From: Cytobacillus sp. NCCP-133
Lineage (GTDB): Bacteria; Bacillota; Bacilli; Bacillales; Cytobacillaceae
Direction of reading: 5' to 3'
NCBI RefSeq assembly: GCF_026011715.1
Contig: NZ_BRVM01000014.1
Location: 40,673 to 104,672 of the forward strand
Length of the DNA: 64,000 nt
Positions within the stretch are counted from its first letter, which is position 1. Each line of letters starts with the position of its first letter. The translations under genes and the position numbers were made by a program. Positions 1 to 8,125 of this stretch are shown piece after piece. The notes under the pieces are model-generated. The model was not told the origin of the DNA. It searched no databases and was given only the letters and a program-made list of their open reading frames with translations.

Positions 1-588
1 CGTGATCATGCCAACCGTTATCCGCATGAGTTCAGCGGCGGACAGAGGCAGCGGATTGGAATAGCCCGTGCTCTGGCGCTTGATCCAGAATTTATTATCG
101 CAGATGAACCGATCTCCGCACTGGATGTATCTGTACAAGCTCAGGTGGTGAACTTGCTAAGGGGGCTTCAAAAGAAAAAAGGTCTGACCTATTTATTTAT
201 CGCCCATAATCTATCAATGGTTAAACATATCAGCGACAGGATCGGCGTTATGTATCTGGGGAATTTAGTGGAATTAACAACAAGCGAAAGTTTATATAAA
301 AACCCTCTTCACCCCTACACACAGGCGTTACTGTCTGCAATTCCCATTCCTGATCCTGATGTGGAGGACCAAAGGGGAAGAATCATATTGGAGGGGGAAC
401 TTCCAAGTCCAATGAATCCGCCAAGCGGCTGTGTATTCCGGACGCGCTGTCCGTATGCAATGGAGGCTTGCGCAACCATGAAACCTGAATGGCAGGAGAT
501 CGAGAAAGAACATTTTGTCGCATGCCATTTATATAATGAAAAGGTCACAGGCGATCATAACCGGCCGCAAGTAGCCGCGGCCAAATAA
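1..588 (+). CDS. Oligopeptide/dipeptide ABC transporter ATP-binding protein, 3' part
   Basis: The reading frame is open from base 1, so this is the last 195 residues of an OppF/DppF-type ATPase that would power peptide uptake at the membrane. Visible are the ABC signature (FSGGQRQR), the Walker B region ([12 protein letters not shown]), the H-loop histidine in IAHNLS, and the C-terminal oligo_HPY extension with [11 protein letters not shown] and a cysteine cluster ([18 protein letters not shown]) typical of Opp/Dpp ATPases. Walker A lies upstream of the window. The next gene begins two bases after the stop, so the two are probably cotranscribed. OppF and DppF or AppF cannot be told apart from this fragment. 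Confidence 0.93.
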   Translation, partial: RDHANRYPHEFSGGQRQRIGIARALALDPEFIIADEPISALDVSVQAQVVNLLRGLQKKKGLTYLFIAHNLSMVKHISDRIGVMYLGNLVELTTSESLYKNPLHPYTQALLSAIPIPDPDVEDQRGRIILEGELPSPMNPPSGCVFRTRCPYAMEACATMKPEWQEIEKEHFVACHLYNEKVTGDHNRPQVAAAK

Positions 589-589
589 A

Positions 590-1375
590 ATGAACTTTAC
601 AGATCTCAAAGCAGAAGTTCTTGACTTGGCCAGATGCTGTGAAGGCCGCGCTGCCGTATACATCCAAACAGAGGATGGCGTAATTGAAACAAATGCCGAT
701 GACAGCTATTCTTCTGCAAGCTTAATTAAGGTGCCTATTTTATTTGCGGGGCTGACCCAGGCAGAGAAGGGGCTGCTTCAGCTTGAAGAAGAAGTGATAG
801 TAAAGGATGATAGCCGGGTTGGCGGATCCGGGGTATTGCAGGCCATGACCAAAGGCTTAAAGGTCAAGATGCTGGATTTAATGACTCTTATGATCATTGT
901 GTCTGATAATACAGCGGCTAATCTCATCATTGAAATTCTTGGAAAAGAGAAAATCAATCAGCTCATAAAAGGTTTTGGGCTTGATAAGACAGAGCTAACC
1001 CGAAGGATGATGGATTTTGAAGCGTTAAGAAACGGTATAGACAACAAAACGACTGCCAGGGATATGGTAAAGAGCTTAAAGGCATTGGCAGAGCATACGA
1101 TTCTATCAGGAAAATATACAGAATTGGCCCTGCGCATATTGGAAGAGCAGCAGTATAAAAACAAACTGGCAAACACCATGGACACGGAAAGAGTCAAAGT
1201 TGCCAGCAAAACAGGCGAGCTTCCTGGAATAGAGCATGATTGCGCCATTTTTACCAGTAATGGAAAAACAGTCTACGCAGCTGTGCTTGTGGACCAGCTC
1301 CAAAATCAGGCAGCCGGAAAAGAAGTACTGTCCTCAATCGGCAGCCGAATTTATCGGTTTATCGTTCATGAATAA
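590..1375 (+). CDS. Class A beta-lactamase-like serine hydrolase
   Basis: A 261-residue protein with the three active-site motifs of the penicillin-recognising serine hydrolases: SLIK at 44-47 (SxxK), SDN at 105-107 and KTG at 207-209. An FEALRN segment near 143-148 sits where the omega-loop glutamate of class A beta-lactamases would be. There is no signal peptide, so it is probably cytoplasmic, unlike secreted beta-lactamases. It follows the peptide-transporter ATPase with a one-base gap, which suggests a role in hydrolysing imported peptides or muropeptides (inference). True antibiotic resistance activity cannot be inferred from the motifs. The fold assignment is good; the substrate is unknown. 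Confidence 0.82.
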   Translation: MNFTDLKAEVLDLARCCEGRAAVYIQTEDGVIETNADDSYSSASLIKVPILFAGLTQAEKGLLQLEEEVIVKDDSRVGGSGVLQAMTKGLKVKMLDLMTLMIIVSDNTAANLIIEILGKEKINQLIKGFGLDKTELTRRMMDFEALRNGIDNKTTARDMVKSLKALAEHTILSGKYTELALRILEEQQYKNKLANTMDTERVKVASKTGELPGIEHDCAIFTSNGKTVYAAVLVDQLQNQAAGKEVLSSIGSRIYRFIVHE

Positions 1376-1405
1376 GGAACCGTTTAATGAGAGCGGTTCC
1401 TTATT
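1371..1405 (+). terminator. Hairpin overlapping the serine hydrolase stop codon
   Basis: A perfect 12-bp stem (AATAAGGAACCG / CGGTTCCTTATT) with an 11-nt loop begins just before the stop codon. There is no clean T-run after it, so it is a probable but not textbook intrinsic terminator of the opp-hydrolase operon. Confidence 0.6.
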
Positions 1406-1557
1406 CATTCGTCATATTTGAATTCATGCTCCTTTTTCTGCTTATTCTAATCCTTCTTCGATTTCCTTCACCATTTCAGCTACAGTTGTTTAGACAAGTT
1501 TTTTTGAAGGAAAGCCTCATTTGAGATTTTCCCTAATCCGATCCAGAACCCCGAGAC

Positions 1558-1631
1558 AGATGTAGCGCAAGCAGCCTACCTCCTCGAGGTCACAAGCTTG
1601 TCGGGGGTGGACAAGGCGCCTTGCGCTTATT
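1558..1631. repeat. Intergenic repeat copy R1
   Basis: Contains CGCAAGCAGCCTA, then CTCGAGGTCACAAGC and a closing GGCGCCTTGCGCTTAT. The same modules recur at 27.2 kb and, in part, at 36.7, 44.2 and 48.4 kb. It is a member of the dispersed composite repeat family described in the findings. The copy lies between two convergent genes. Confidence 0.65.
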
Positions 1632-2373
1632 TATGATGAAAAGGGCATTTCCCTTCGATTGGTTTAACATCATCACCAATAAAGTATTGCTTCCACTCCC
1701 GGTGTTCAGGATCCCCGTAGTGGCTGATATTTGGATGAGTAGGGAGGCCGTCCCATTTCTCCACGCGCTCTCTAACCTTGTCTCGTGACATAATGCCGCC
1801 TTTAGATGTTCCCTCGAGCCCTTCGAAGATTCTGCGCGGCTGAAAGCCAAGCACCAGGCTGATGCCTAGATCCCTTGTTTTTCTCTGCTTATAGGCTGGT
1901 GCATTTCCAAACACAAAGAATGGCTCATCAGCAAATGAAAATGCCCATAAGTGATGGTCTGGATCTGTAGGATAATCCTTCGGCCATGGCTTTGTATCCA
2001 CCTTATGCAAATATTGAAGGATATTCCAGAAATACTCTCTGTAATGTTCAAGCGATTCTTCTTCTTTTTCTGGCTCGACAAATACAAACAAGCCATGGCG
2101 AATCAATTTAGGTGCGTCAAAAAGTTCGATAAAAGATTCCAGAGCCTTTGGCAGGTTTGACCAATCTTCCTGTGTAATGTACGCATACCGCAGTTCTCCC
2201 CGCAATTCTGCGGTCATCCCGAAATAACATGGAAAGGTTTTATTTGTAACGGTATTATGAAATGTTTTATATTCTTTTATAACCCACTCCGGTACAATTC
2301 CAGGGTTAGTCATATCTTCTTTTGTTAATAGAAACTTACTGGCAGTTTTCATTACTATACCCATTCCTCTCAC
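1627..2373 (-). CDS. YqcI/YcgG family protein
   Basis: A protein of about 248 residues resembling the B. subtilis YqcI/YcgG family of uncharacterised cytoplasmic proteins. Family-like segments are the central DPDHHLWAFSFADEPFFVFGN-type region and the C-terminal GKCPFHHK. No biochemical function is known for the family. The first codon given is GTG; in-frame ATGs lie at 2364 and 2352. The 2352 ATG, preceded at some distance by AGAGGA, is a realistic alternative start. It is transcribed leftwards after the DUF4395 gene but is separated from it by a hairpin, so the two may be independent. Confidence 0.78.
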   Translation of the reverse strand: MRGMGIVMKTASKFLLTKEDMTNPGIVPEWVIKEYKTFHNTVTNKTFPCYFGMTAELRGELRYAYITQEDWSNLPKALESFIELFDAPKLIRHGLFVFVEPEKEEESLEHYREYFWNILQYLHKVDTKPWPKDYPTDPDHHLWAFSFADEPFFVFGNAPAYKQRKTRDLGISLVLGFQPRRIFEGLEGTSKGGIMSRDKVRERVEKWDGLPTHPNISHYGDPEHREWKQYFIGDDVKPIEGKCPFHHK

Positions 2374-2465
2374 TTCGCTCGAGGCACTTTCACCTCAAAA
2401 TGATTTATTTATGAAATATGTACCCCTTAAAAAGTCCTTTGAAACAAATAGGCCAACAAAGAAAT

Positions 2466-2486
2466 AAGCAGCCAAAATGGCTGCTT
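2466..2486 (-). terminator. Hairpin after the DUF4395 gene
   Basis: A perfect 9-bp stem (AAGCAGCCA / TGGCTGCTT) with an AAA loop lies immediately downstream of the DUF4395 stop codon on the minus strand. It is followed by ATTTCTTTG rather than a pure T-run, so it is a moderate intrinsic terminator. Confidence 0.6.
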
Positions 2487-2914
2487 TATACTCTGTCCAG
2501 GAATTTCCGGTACTTATATTGGTTTAGCTGGTAGCGGATAAAACAGCCTATGCAAAATCCAAGAATGGCAATAAATGCAGATAATGCAACCATAGCCGCA
2601 AAAATATATCCGGCAATGGTCCATTCCAGCAGGAAGCTAATTAGACCAAATGCCAGGCAGACAACTGCGATAACCTGGTTAAATTGCTGCTGATTCCAGT
2701 CTTCCGGAATGTATTCTGAAGAATTTTTTCTGAGGAAAAGTCTAGCTGTATGCATAATGGGATTGTAGCCGAACAATAGGCCCATTACACCTGCAAGCAG
2801 GGGAATGGCGAGTATCCATGCTTCTCCGGTAAACCAGGAAGCTAAAACACTCAATACGATCGACCATTGATTGGTTCTAACGAGCGGACGGGGAATAGAA
2901 ACCGGTTTAGTCAT
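2486..2914 (-). CDS. DUF4395 family membrane protein
   Basis: A 142-residue, strongly hydrophobic protein. It opens with a short basic and polar N-terminus (MTKPVSIPRPLVRTNQ), followed by about four predicted transmembrane segments. A GYNPIMHTARLFLRK loop sits between the first two and the second two, and a GFCIGCF segment lies near the end. This layout matches DUF4395 proteins, which are often found near thiosulfate sulfurtransferase or thioredoxin-like genes in other bacteria; no such partner is present here. Function is unknown. Confidence 0.75.
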   Translation of the reverse strand: MTKPVSIPRPLVRTNQWSIVLSVLASWFTGEAWILAIPLLAGVMGLLFGYNPIMHTARLFLRKNSSEYIPEDWNQQQFNQVIAVVCLAFGLISFLLEWTIAGYIFAAMVALSAFIAILGFCIGCFIRYQLNQYKYRKFLDRV

Positions 2915-3049
2915 TTTTTCCGACTTTTCTCATTGGTTTTATAGGTATTATTAGTTTACTTAAATGGCACAGTTTTGGGAAGAGAAAAAGCCTGGAAAAT
3001 CAAAAAAAGCACGTCTTCTGATCTGGTTCTGAATTTAACCAAGTATGCT

Positions 3050-3685
3050 TTAATAGAGCCTCTTCGCATAGCTTTCCTGAAGAGCGGATTCAATCTTTTT
3101 ACTATCCAGGTCAGGCAAATTGACATGGTCCGCAAGAATTTGGGATGGCTTAGGCAACTCTTTTTTATCCAGCCACTCGAAAGAATTCCAAAGCTTAGAC
3201 CGCTTGAGAGCTTTGGCGCAATGAATATAGCATTCTTCTACCTCAACAGCTATGCCCAGAATTGGAATCTTGCTGTGTGCTGTCATTTTTTTTAGAATGT
3301 CAGTGTCTCTTATAATTTTGGCACGACCGTTGATCCTTAGAGTTTCCTCCAATCCAGGGATTATAAATAGAAGACCAATATGAGGATTAGATAAAATGTT
3401 GAGCAGTGAATCCATTCTTTTATTGCCCGGACGTTCAGGAATAACGAAAGACTGTTCATCCAAAATATGTACAAATCCGGGGGCATCGCCGCGCGGAGAA
3501 GTATCGCAGCTCCCGGAACTGTCAGCAGTTGAAAGAAACACGATCGGGGATTTACCAATAAATTCCCGGCAATGGCGGTCCAGCTTATAGATGACTTTAT
3601 TGGCTGCTGTTCTGCTTGGGGTGCCCAGCAGGAAACGAAGCTCATCCTCAGAACCAATGACGTCTTTAAACACAGTATCTCTCAA
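3050..3685 (-). CDS. Pyridoxamine 5'-phosphate oxidase-family flavoprotein
   Basis: A 211-residue protein of the PPOX split-barrel family (FMN- or F420-binding). The segment SPIVFLSTADSSGSCDTSPRGDAPGF is the typical beta-barrel opening, followed by ERPGNKRMDSLLNILSNPHIGLLFIIPG and then LRINGRAKI, the canonical order for the MSMEG_1061-like subgroup. It is therefore a putative cytosolic oxidoreductase of unknown substrate, not the vitamin B6 enzyme PdxH. A GGAGGAG ribosome binding site precedes the start. It is transcribed leftwards, downstream of dps, but a terminator separates them. Confidence 0.8.
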   Translation of the reverse strand: MRDTVFKDVIGSEDELRFLLGTPSRTAANKVIYKLDRHCREFIGKSPIVFLSTADSSGSCDTSPRGDAPGFVHILDEQSFVIPERPGNKRMDSLLNILSNPHIGLLFIIPGLEETLRINGRAKIIRDTDILKKMTAHSKIPILGIAVEVEECYIHCAKALKRSKLWNSFEWLDKKELPKPSQILADHVNLPDLDSKKIESALQESYAKRLY

Positions 3686-3985
3686 AAAATCACTCCTCCA
3701 TATCTATTTATTCAAGTTATTCAAGAAAAAGGAGGATTTCCCCTCCTTATGTACTAAAATGACTGTTTGAAACCTTCTTAAAAGAAAGCTCAGGAATGCT
3801 AATTCTAATAGAGTACTTTAAATATGCCATTATGGAGACTCCCTTCTGAGATGCTAGGAGTGACATCTGCTCAATCTTACCATCTAAGAACGGCAGCTGG
3901 AAAAGTTATTGCTTCAAAAAAGCATCATTTACGGGCAAAAAAAAGAGCCAGCGGTACTTCCCACTGACTCTTTTTATTTCATTTA
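3686..3985. other. Intergenic region between the PPOX gene and dps
   Basis: Holds the promoter region of the leftward PPOX gene and, near 3725-3748, a small hairpin (AAGGAGG / CCTCCTT) followed on the minus strand by TTTTTC, which could act as an attenuator or weak terminator. The dps terminator is at its right end. I see no credible gene in it. Confidence 0.5.
3940..3975 (-). terminator. dps terminator
   Basis: On the minus strand AAAAAGAGTCAG pairs with CTGGCTCTTTTT (one mismatch) around a loop of about 10 nt, followed by a run of T. It lies just after the dps stop codon. Confidence 0.75.
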
Positions 3986-4423
3986 TTATTCTCCTAAGTA
4001 GGCATTTAGCATCCAAATGTGCGTATCAAGTTTTTCCATAAGCCCGATTGCGAAGTCAGCTGTTACTTGATCTTCATGTTCCTCAGCAAGCTGGGCTATA
4101 GAAGTTAATTGTTCCTTTAGATGTTTGTAGTCTGCAGACAGGCTGGCAACCATGTCTTCAGCCTTTACTTCTCCATCGGACTCTTCCAGGGTACATAGGC
4201 TTAAAAATTCCTTTAAACTTGATGCAGGAGTGCCGCCAATTGCAAGCAGACGTTCTGCAGCTTCATCTACAACTTCTGCAGCTTCATTATATAACCCCTC
4301 AAATTTTTCATGAAGGGCAAAGAAAAACGGCCCTTTTACAAACCAGTGATAACGGTGCAATTTAGTATATAGGACACTCCAGTTTGCGATTTGAACATTT
4401 AATGCTGAATATAATTGTTCCAT
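3986..4423 (-). CDS. dps: Dps-family DNA-protection/mini-ferritin
   Basis: A 145-residue Dps protein that would form a cytosolic dodecamer oxidising and storing iron and shielding DNA during starvation or peroxide stress. The intersubunit ferroxidase ligands are visible: H26 (RYHWF), H38 (ALHEKFE), D53 and E57 (VVDEAAERL), at the spacing seen in Listeria Dps. The length is typical. Upstream lie a sigma-A-like promoter and a perfect PerR-box sequence, so peroxide-inducible control is likely. An AAAGGGGG ribosome binding site precedes the ATG. It is monocistronic, with its own terminator. Confidence 0.93.
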   Translation of the reverse strand: MEQLYSALNVQIANWSVLYTKLHRYHWFVKGPFFFALHEKFEGLYNEAAEVVDEAAERLLAIGGTPASSLKEFLSLCTLEESDGEVKAEDMVASLSADYKHLKEQLTSIAQLAEEHEDQVTADFAIGLMEKLDTHIWMLNAYLGE

Positions 4424-4456
4424 TTGAAAATCCCCCTTTAATTAGCTTGTAATATC

Positions 4457-4484
4457 ATTATAACAAATATTAAATTAAAATCAA
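4457..4484 (-). promoter_or_regulatory. dps promoter
   Basis: Read on the minus strand: -35 TTGATT (4484-4479), a 16-bp spacer, and -10 TATAAT (4462-4457), placed 34 bases before the dps start codon. It is a good vegetative promoter match. Confidence 0.65.
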
Positions 4485-4491
4485 TATTTAT

Positions 4492-4506
4492 TTATAATAA
4501 TTATAA
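4492..4506. promoter_or_regulatory. PerR-box-type operator
   Basis: The sequence TTATAATAATTATAA is a perfect 7-1-7 inverted repeat identical to the B. subtilis PerR box consensus (TTATAATnATTATAA). It lies 8 bp upstream of the -35 element of the dps promoter. Fur boxes differ at the outer bases (GATAAT...ATTATC), so PerR is the better assignment. Confidence 0.75.
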
Positions 4507-4544
4507 TTAATATTTTTATTTGTGTAATGGGAGTAATGCACAAA

Positions 4545-4572
4545 GAAAAAATCCCGGTTTAAAACCGGGATT
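4545..4572 (-). terminator. Terminator of the dedA gene
   Basis: AATCCCGGTTT/AAACCGGGATT forms an 11-bp stem; on the minus strand it is followed by TTTTTTC. It sits immediately beyond the stop codon of the leftward DedA-family gene. Confidence 0.85.
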
Positions 4573-4575
4573 GAG

Positions 4576-5157
4576 TTACGCAGCTTTATTTCTTTTTTTC
4601 ACCATGATATAAACAAAAAATACAACTAGAATGATTAGCCCTCCTGCCAGTGTTAGAAGGCTGAAATTTTCTTCAATGAATGTTTTCGCCTGCACACCCA
4701 TCACCATAATAATAGCAGCTTCCAGAAAGAAGCGTGCTCCTCGGCCGATGATAGACCAAATGACTAAAACCCTTAAACGGATGTTAGATATTCCAGCGAA
4801 AATCGTAAAGACTTTATAAGGGATCGGAGTAAAAGCGGAAATTAAAATCGCCATCGCCCCGTACTTTGTAAAATAGTTTTCTACCTTTTGAATTCTTTCT
4901 TCAGAAATAATAAACCTTAATACAGGACGGCCTAGTTTCTTTCCGATAAACCAGCCGAGAATGGCACCGAGTACGGAAGCAACTGTAGTAATAAAAGCGT
5001 ACCAGAGCACACTTTCAGGGTTCGAAATTCCCATTGGGATCAGCAGTACATCGGGCGGAATCGGAAAGAACGAAGAATCGGCAAAAGAGACGAAAAACAA
5101 TCCAAAGATTCCATACTCCATCAGCCATTCTTCAATTGCATGAATCATTTCAGACAT
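4576..5157 (-). CDS. DedA/SNARE-associated membrane protein
   Basis: A 193-residue polytopic protein of the DedA (VTT domain) superfamily, whose members act in lipid-carrier or phospholipid translocation and membrane homeostasis. The N-terminal signature is seen in FFVSFADSSFFPIPPDVLL, and the conserved glycine-rich segment in LGAILGWFIGKKLGRPVL. The central FTKYGAMAILISAFTPIPYK segment is the family's second re-entrant motif. Three to four further hydrophobic segments follow, and the tail is basic (KKRNK). It is a single gene with its own terminator. Which of the B. subtilis DedA paralogues it corresponds to is not resolved. Confidence 0.85.
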   Translation of the reverse strand: MSEMIHAIEEWLMEYGIFGLFFVSFADSSFFPIPPDVLLIPMGISNPESVLWYAFITTVASVLGAILGWFIGKKLGRPVLRFIISEERIQKVENYFTKYGAMAILISAFTPIPYKVFTIFAGISNIRLRVLVIWSIIGRGARFFLEAAIIMVMGVQAKTFIEENFSLLTLAGGLIILVVFFVYIMVKKRNKAA

Positions 5158-5360
5158 TTATGATAATCTCCTTTATAACTTCCATAATCACATATGTGAA
5201 GTATACCACTTTTTATGCCAGCCCGTCATGCTGAAAAAATAGGCCCTGTTGGGGGAAGTTCGTGAACTTTCAAAAGTAAAGATCCCAACTTATAAACCCT
5301 GCTAAGTATGGTAAAGTGATATAGTATCAATAAAAAAGAACATAATAGTGAGGATTTCAC

Positions 5361-6245
5361 ATGGAATATATTTTATTTAGTATTTTAGGGGCACTGATCA
5401 GTGTGTTCTCCGGTTTCTTTGGAGTAGGAGGGGGATTTATATTAACCCCAACGCTAATGCTGTTTGGATTTTCTCCAGTAGAAGCTATTACAACAAGTTT
5501 ATTATTTTCAATTGGAACCTCCATCTCGGGTATTACCGCTCATATCAAGATGAAGAATATTCTGCTAAAGCAAGGGTTAATCCTTGGACTAAGCGGAATG
5601 GCAGCTACACAGGCGGCACATCCTTTTGTGTTGTTTCTTGAAAAAAGAGGATGGGATGATTGGGCCGTTCCAATGTTTTATATCGTCCTTCTGTCTTACT
5701 TTGCCCTCACTATGCTGAAAAGGGGAAAGAAACCTAGATCAGGTGCTGATCATCCTGCTGAACAGTCTCATTCACTCATTAAGATGATTTCAATCGGTTT
5801 TTTTGCCGGATTTGTGTCAACCACTTTAGGGGTAGGCGGCGGATTTATTATGGTTCCCCTTTCGGTAGCACTTTTGGGCTTACTGCCAAAAAAAGCTGTG
5901 GGTACAAGCTTATTTGCCATTCTATTGATCGTGTCGGCCGGTTTTCTATCTTATGCTTCCACGATTACCATTGATTATTGGACGGGCTTTTCTTTAGTTG
6001 CTGGCGGCCTAGTTGGATCCCAATTTGGAGCGAAGCTCACATCATATTTTGAAAACGAAGAGATTACGTATATGCTTGGCGCTCTTTATATGGCGACAGT
6101 TGCAAGTGTAATACTCAAATTAGTGAACTTGAATTATGCTGGCCTTGTCTTAATGACTATTTTCGTAGGGGGCTTTTTAGTAAGGAGTATTGTAAAAATG
6201 AAGCTGGCGAACGCCCGGAATAACGCAAAAAAGGAGAGACCGTAA
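5361..6245 (+). CDS. TSUP (TauE/SafE) family permease
   Basis: A 294-residue inner-membrane protein of the sulfite/sulfonate exporter TauE/SafE family (DUF81), with about eight transmembrane segments in two homologous halves. Each half has the repeated glycine motif: FFGVGGGFILTPTL near residue 20 and TTLGVGGGFIMVPLS in the second half. TSUP members move small sulfur- or carbon-containing anions; the substrate cannot be read from sequence. Its presence near SulP-type carriers elsewhere in the window is only suggestive. The ATG lies 7 bp after AGTGAGGATT, a modest ribosome binding site. Confidence 0.85.
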   Translation: MEYILFSILGALISVFSGFFGVGGGFILTPTLMLFGFSPVEAITTSLLFSIGTSISGITAHIKMKNILLKQGLILGLSGMAATQAAHPFVLFLEKRGWDDWAVPMFYIVLLSYFALTMLKRGKKPRSGADHPAEQSHSLIKMISIGFFAGFVSTTLGVGGGFIMVPLSVALLGLLPKKAVGTSLFAILLIVSAGFLSYASTITIDYWTGFSLVAGGLVGSQFGAKLTSYFENEEITYMLGALYMATVASVILKLVNLNYAGLVLMTIFVGGFLVRSIVKMKLANARNNAKKERP

Positions 6246-6262
6246 TGGCCTCTCCTTTTGTT
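6229..6262 (+). terminator. Terminator overlapping the end of the TSUP permease gene
   Basis: AAAAGGAGAG (6229-6238) pairs with CTCTCCTTTT (6250-6259). The 5' arm is inside the last codons of the coding sequence. The short T-run is part of the stem. Confidence 0.75.
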
Positions 6263-6279
6263 TCAGGATCAGAAGGGAT

Positions 6280-6322
6280 CTCTTTGAGCTCCGATAACTG
6301 TCCAGCTTTAGCGCCTTGCCCT
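6280..6322. repeat. Intergenic repeat copy R2 (partial)
   Basis: TTTGAGCTCCGATAACTGTC followed by CAGCTTTAGCGCCTTGCC resembles the left module plus the right-end module of the dispersed repeat seen at 36.7 and 44.2 kb (TTGAAC...GATAAC...CTAGCTCCAG...GCCTTGCGC). It is a shortened copy between convergent genes. Confidence 0.55.
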
Positions 6323-6358
6323 GCAGGGAAATAAACAAGCTATTATACTCTGCAGGAG

Positions 6359-7543
6359 TTATTTTGCAACATAATTTGAACCTGTCGAAAACATATACGT
6401 TTTATGGTGATAGCGCATGCTGAATATCAGTCCCATGGCCAGCATGTTCCCCATCAGTGAACTCCCCCCATAGCTGATGAAAGGCAGCGGAATGCCGGTA
6501 ATCGGCAGAACCTGGATGGTCATCCCAATGTTTTGAAAAACATGGAAGGTAATCATGCTGATAATGCCGACGCAAATATAAGTATTAAAAGGGTCGATTG
6601 TATCCAGCGCTGTTTTAGTCAAGTGATAGATAAGAAGAAAGAACAAGCTGATCACAATACTGGCACCGAAAAAACCGTACTCTTCTCCAATAACACTAAA
6701 GATAAAATCAGTATGGGCATCCGGAACATAGACTTGCCTGTCACTAAAGCCTTTTCCAGAGATTAAGCCGGATCCAATTGCAAGCATAGAGTTATAGAGC
6801 TGCATGCCAGCTCCTTGCTTATGGTTGACAGGGTCCAGCCAGGAGTAGATTCTGCTGAATTGGTAGGGATCCACTCCAAGATATTTCTCCAAAATTTCAG
6901 GTGCTGCGATCACAAGGTAGAGGATAGTTCCAGCAAAGGCTCCCAGAAAACCATAAATGGGCACAAGGATTTTCCACGATATCCCTGACACAAGAGTCAT
7001 GCCTGTTAAAATAGCAACAATGACTAGAGCTGTGCCCAGGTCCTCAATGATAATTAATCCTAATGGAAGCGAAGTCACTGCCCCAAGCTTAATGAGAAGA
7101 AGCAAATCAGAACCAAGGGTCTTGGTTACATACTTAAAATGATGATCGGAAATGATTTTGCTCAAAGCTATAATCACGAAGACTTTTACAAACTCTGAGG
7201 GCTGAATGGAACCCAGCCCTGGAACCACATACCAAAGAGTTGCCCCTTTGCGCTCCGGTGCAATGCTTTCAGGTGCAATAAATAATCCCAGCAATAAAAG
7301 AATTCCAAAACCATATAAAAGCCATGAAAGTTTTCTAATTTGCTCACTATCAAAATACACAACTACGGCAATAATGATTAGGCCAACTACATAGTTTACG
7401 ATTTGTTTAATTACAAAGTTCCCGGCATATTGCTCGGAGGATTGTCCGCTGTATATAGCGATGCAGCTAATAAGGAAGAAGAGCAGCAATAAAAAGCATA
7501 ACGTCCAATCAAATCGGTCTGAAGGTTTTTTTGTTTGATCCAT
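6359..7543 (-). CDS. rodA: SEDS-family peptidoglycan glycosyltransferase RodA
   Basis: A 394-residue polytopic protein with about ten transmembrane segments. SEDS signatures are visible: PGLGSIQPSEFVKVF, then IIEDLGTALVI, the long extracellular loop with HTDFIFSVIGEE(YG), and near the C-terminus LPITGIPLPFISYGGSSL. These order and spacing features fit RodA, which polymerises lipid II for lateral wall growth with a class B PBP. In many Bacilli rodA lies just before ddl; here ddl is about 36 kb away on the opposite strand. A spore-specific SpoVE or extra FtsW is less likely, but the paralogue is inferred from general similarity only. Confidence 0.83.
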   Translation of the reverse strand: MDQTKKPSDRFDWTLCFLLLLFFLISCIAIYSGQSSEQYAGNFVIKQIVNYVVGLIIIAVVVYFDSEQIRKLSWLLYGFGILLLLGLFIAPESIAPERKGATLWYVVPGLGSIQPSEFVKVFVIIALSKIISDHHFKYVTKTLGSDLLLLIKLGAVTSLPLGLIIIEDLGTALVIVAILTGMTLVSGISWKILVPIYGFLGAFAGTILYLVIAAPEILEKYLGVDPYQFSRIYSWLDPVNHKQGAGMQLYNSMLAIGSGLISGKGFSDRQVYVPDAHTDFIFSVIGEEYGFFGASIVISLFFLLIYHLTKTALDTIDPFNTYICVGIISMITFHVFQNIGMTIQVLPITGIPLPFISYGGSSLMGNMLAMGLIFSMRYHHKTYMFSTGSNYVAK

Positions 7544-8125
7544 CCCTATACACCTGGTTTCTTTTCCTTTTTTCCATTTTTATTGCATTCTAACGGGCAG
7601 TAAGACTACCGCTTCAACACCCAGAGGAATCGAATGAGGTAATGGCACTTAAAATGTCCGTAAAGGCCCTAAAGAAGAACAAAGACTAAGAACGCCACGT
7701 CCTGTGGCAGTGTCTTTGTGCCCCGCTTCCTTTGGGCTTTAATAATCAATCAGTGGGATAAAAACCCCCCACTGATTGAAGTTTCACTTTATCCTAACAA
7801 AGATAGATACCCCTTACAATGGCTGTTTCAGTGTAGTCCTATACCTTTAGACGAAATGAGGAGTGAGATAGTTTCCGGCTTTTAATAATTTGAAGGCATA
7901 AAAAATAGTTTGATATAAAGAGGGTATATGGAAATAAAATGGAACTATTTATAATATTTTTCTAAACAGGAAAGAAATCTTTACATATTTTTGCTACAAT
8001 AAGAGAGGAAAAAACAGTCAGGTTCAAGCAGGCAGTTTCGCAGACAGAAGCTGTCTTTTTCGATAAATAGCCGCTGTGAGCGTTTGCTATAGATATTACT
8101 CTGTAACGGTTCGGAGGTTTCGTCA
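7544..8125. other. Intergenic region upstream of rodA and the 258-aa gene
   Basis: This 582-bp divergent region contains rodA's promoter zone, repeat copy R3 (about 7671-7785), and further right an AT-rich stretch with a possible TATAAAGA/ATAAGAG-type promoter area. Near 8034-8060 an AGACAG-AAG-CTGTCT hairpin followed by TTTTTCG is a small terminator-like element in the leader of the next gene. No credible open frame was found. Confidence 0.5.
7671..7785. repeat. Intergenic repeat copy R3
   Basis: GACTAAGAACGCCACG here is the reverse complement of CGTGGCGTTCTTAGTC at 48.6 kb, and a degenerate version occurs near 46.3 kb. It is followed by a CCACGTCCTGTGG-type hairpin and a 12-bp perfect inverted repeat (TCAATCAGTGGG, 7746-7757 with 7768-7779). 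It is a member of the composite repeat family. Confidence 0.6.

Noticed and set aside
1440..1495. A minus-strand peptide ending TVAEMVKEIEEGLE that looks like the tail of a lost gene
   Set aside because: Only about 15 codons after a stop; too short to identify or to call a pseudogene.
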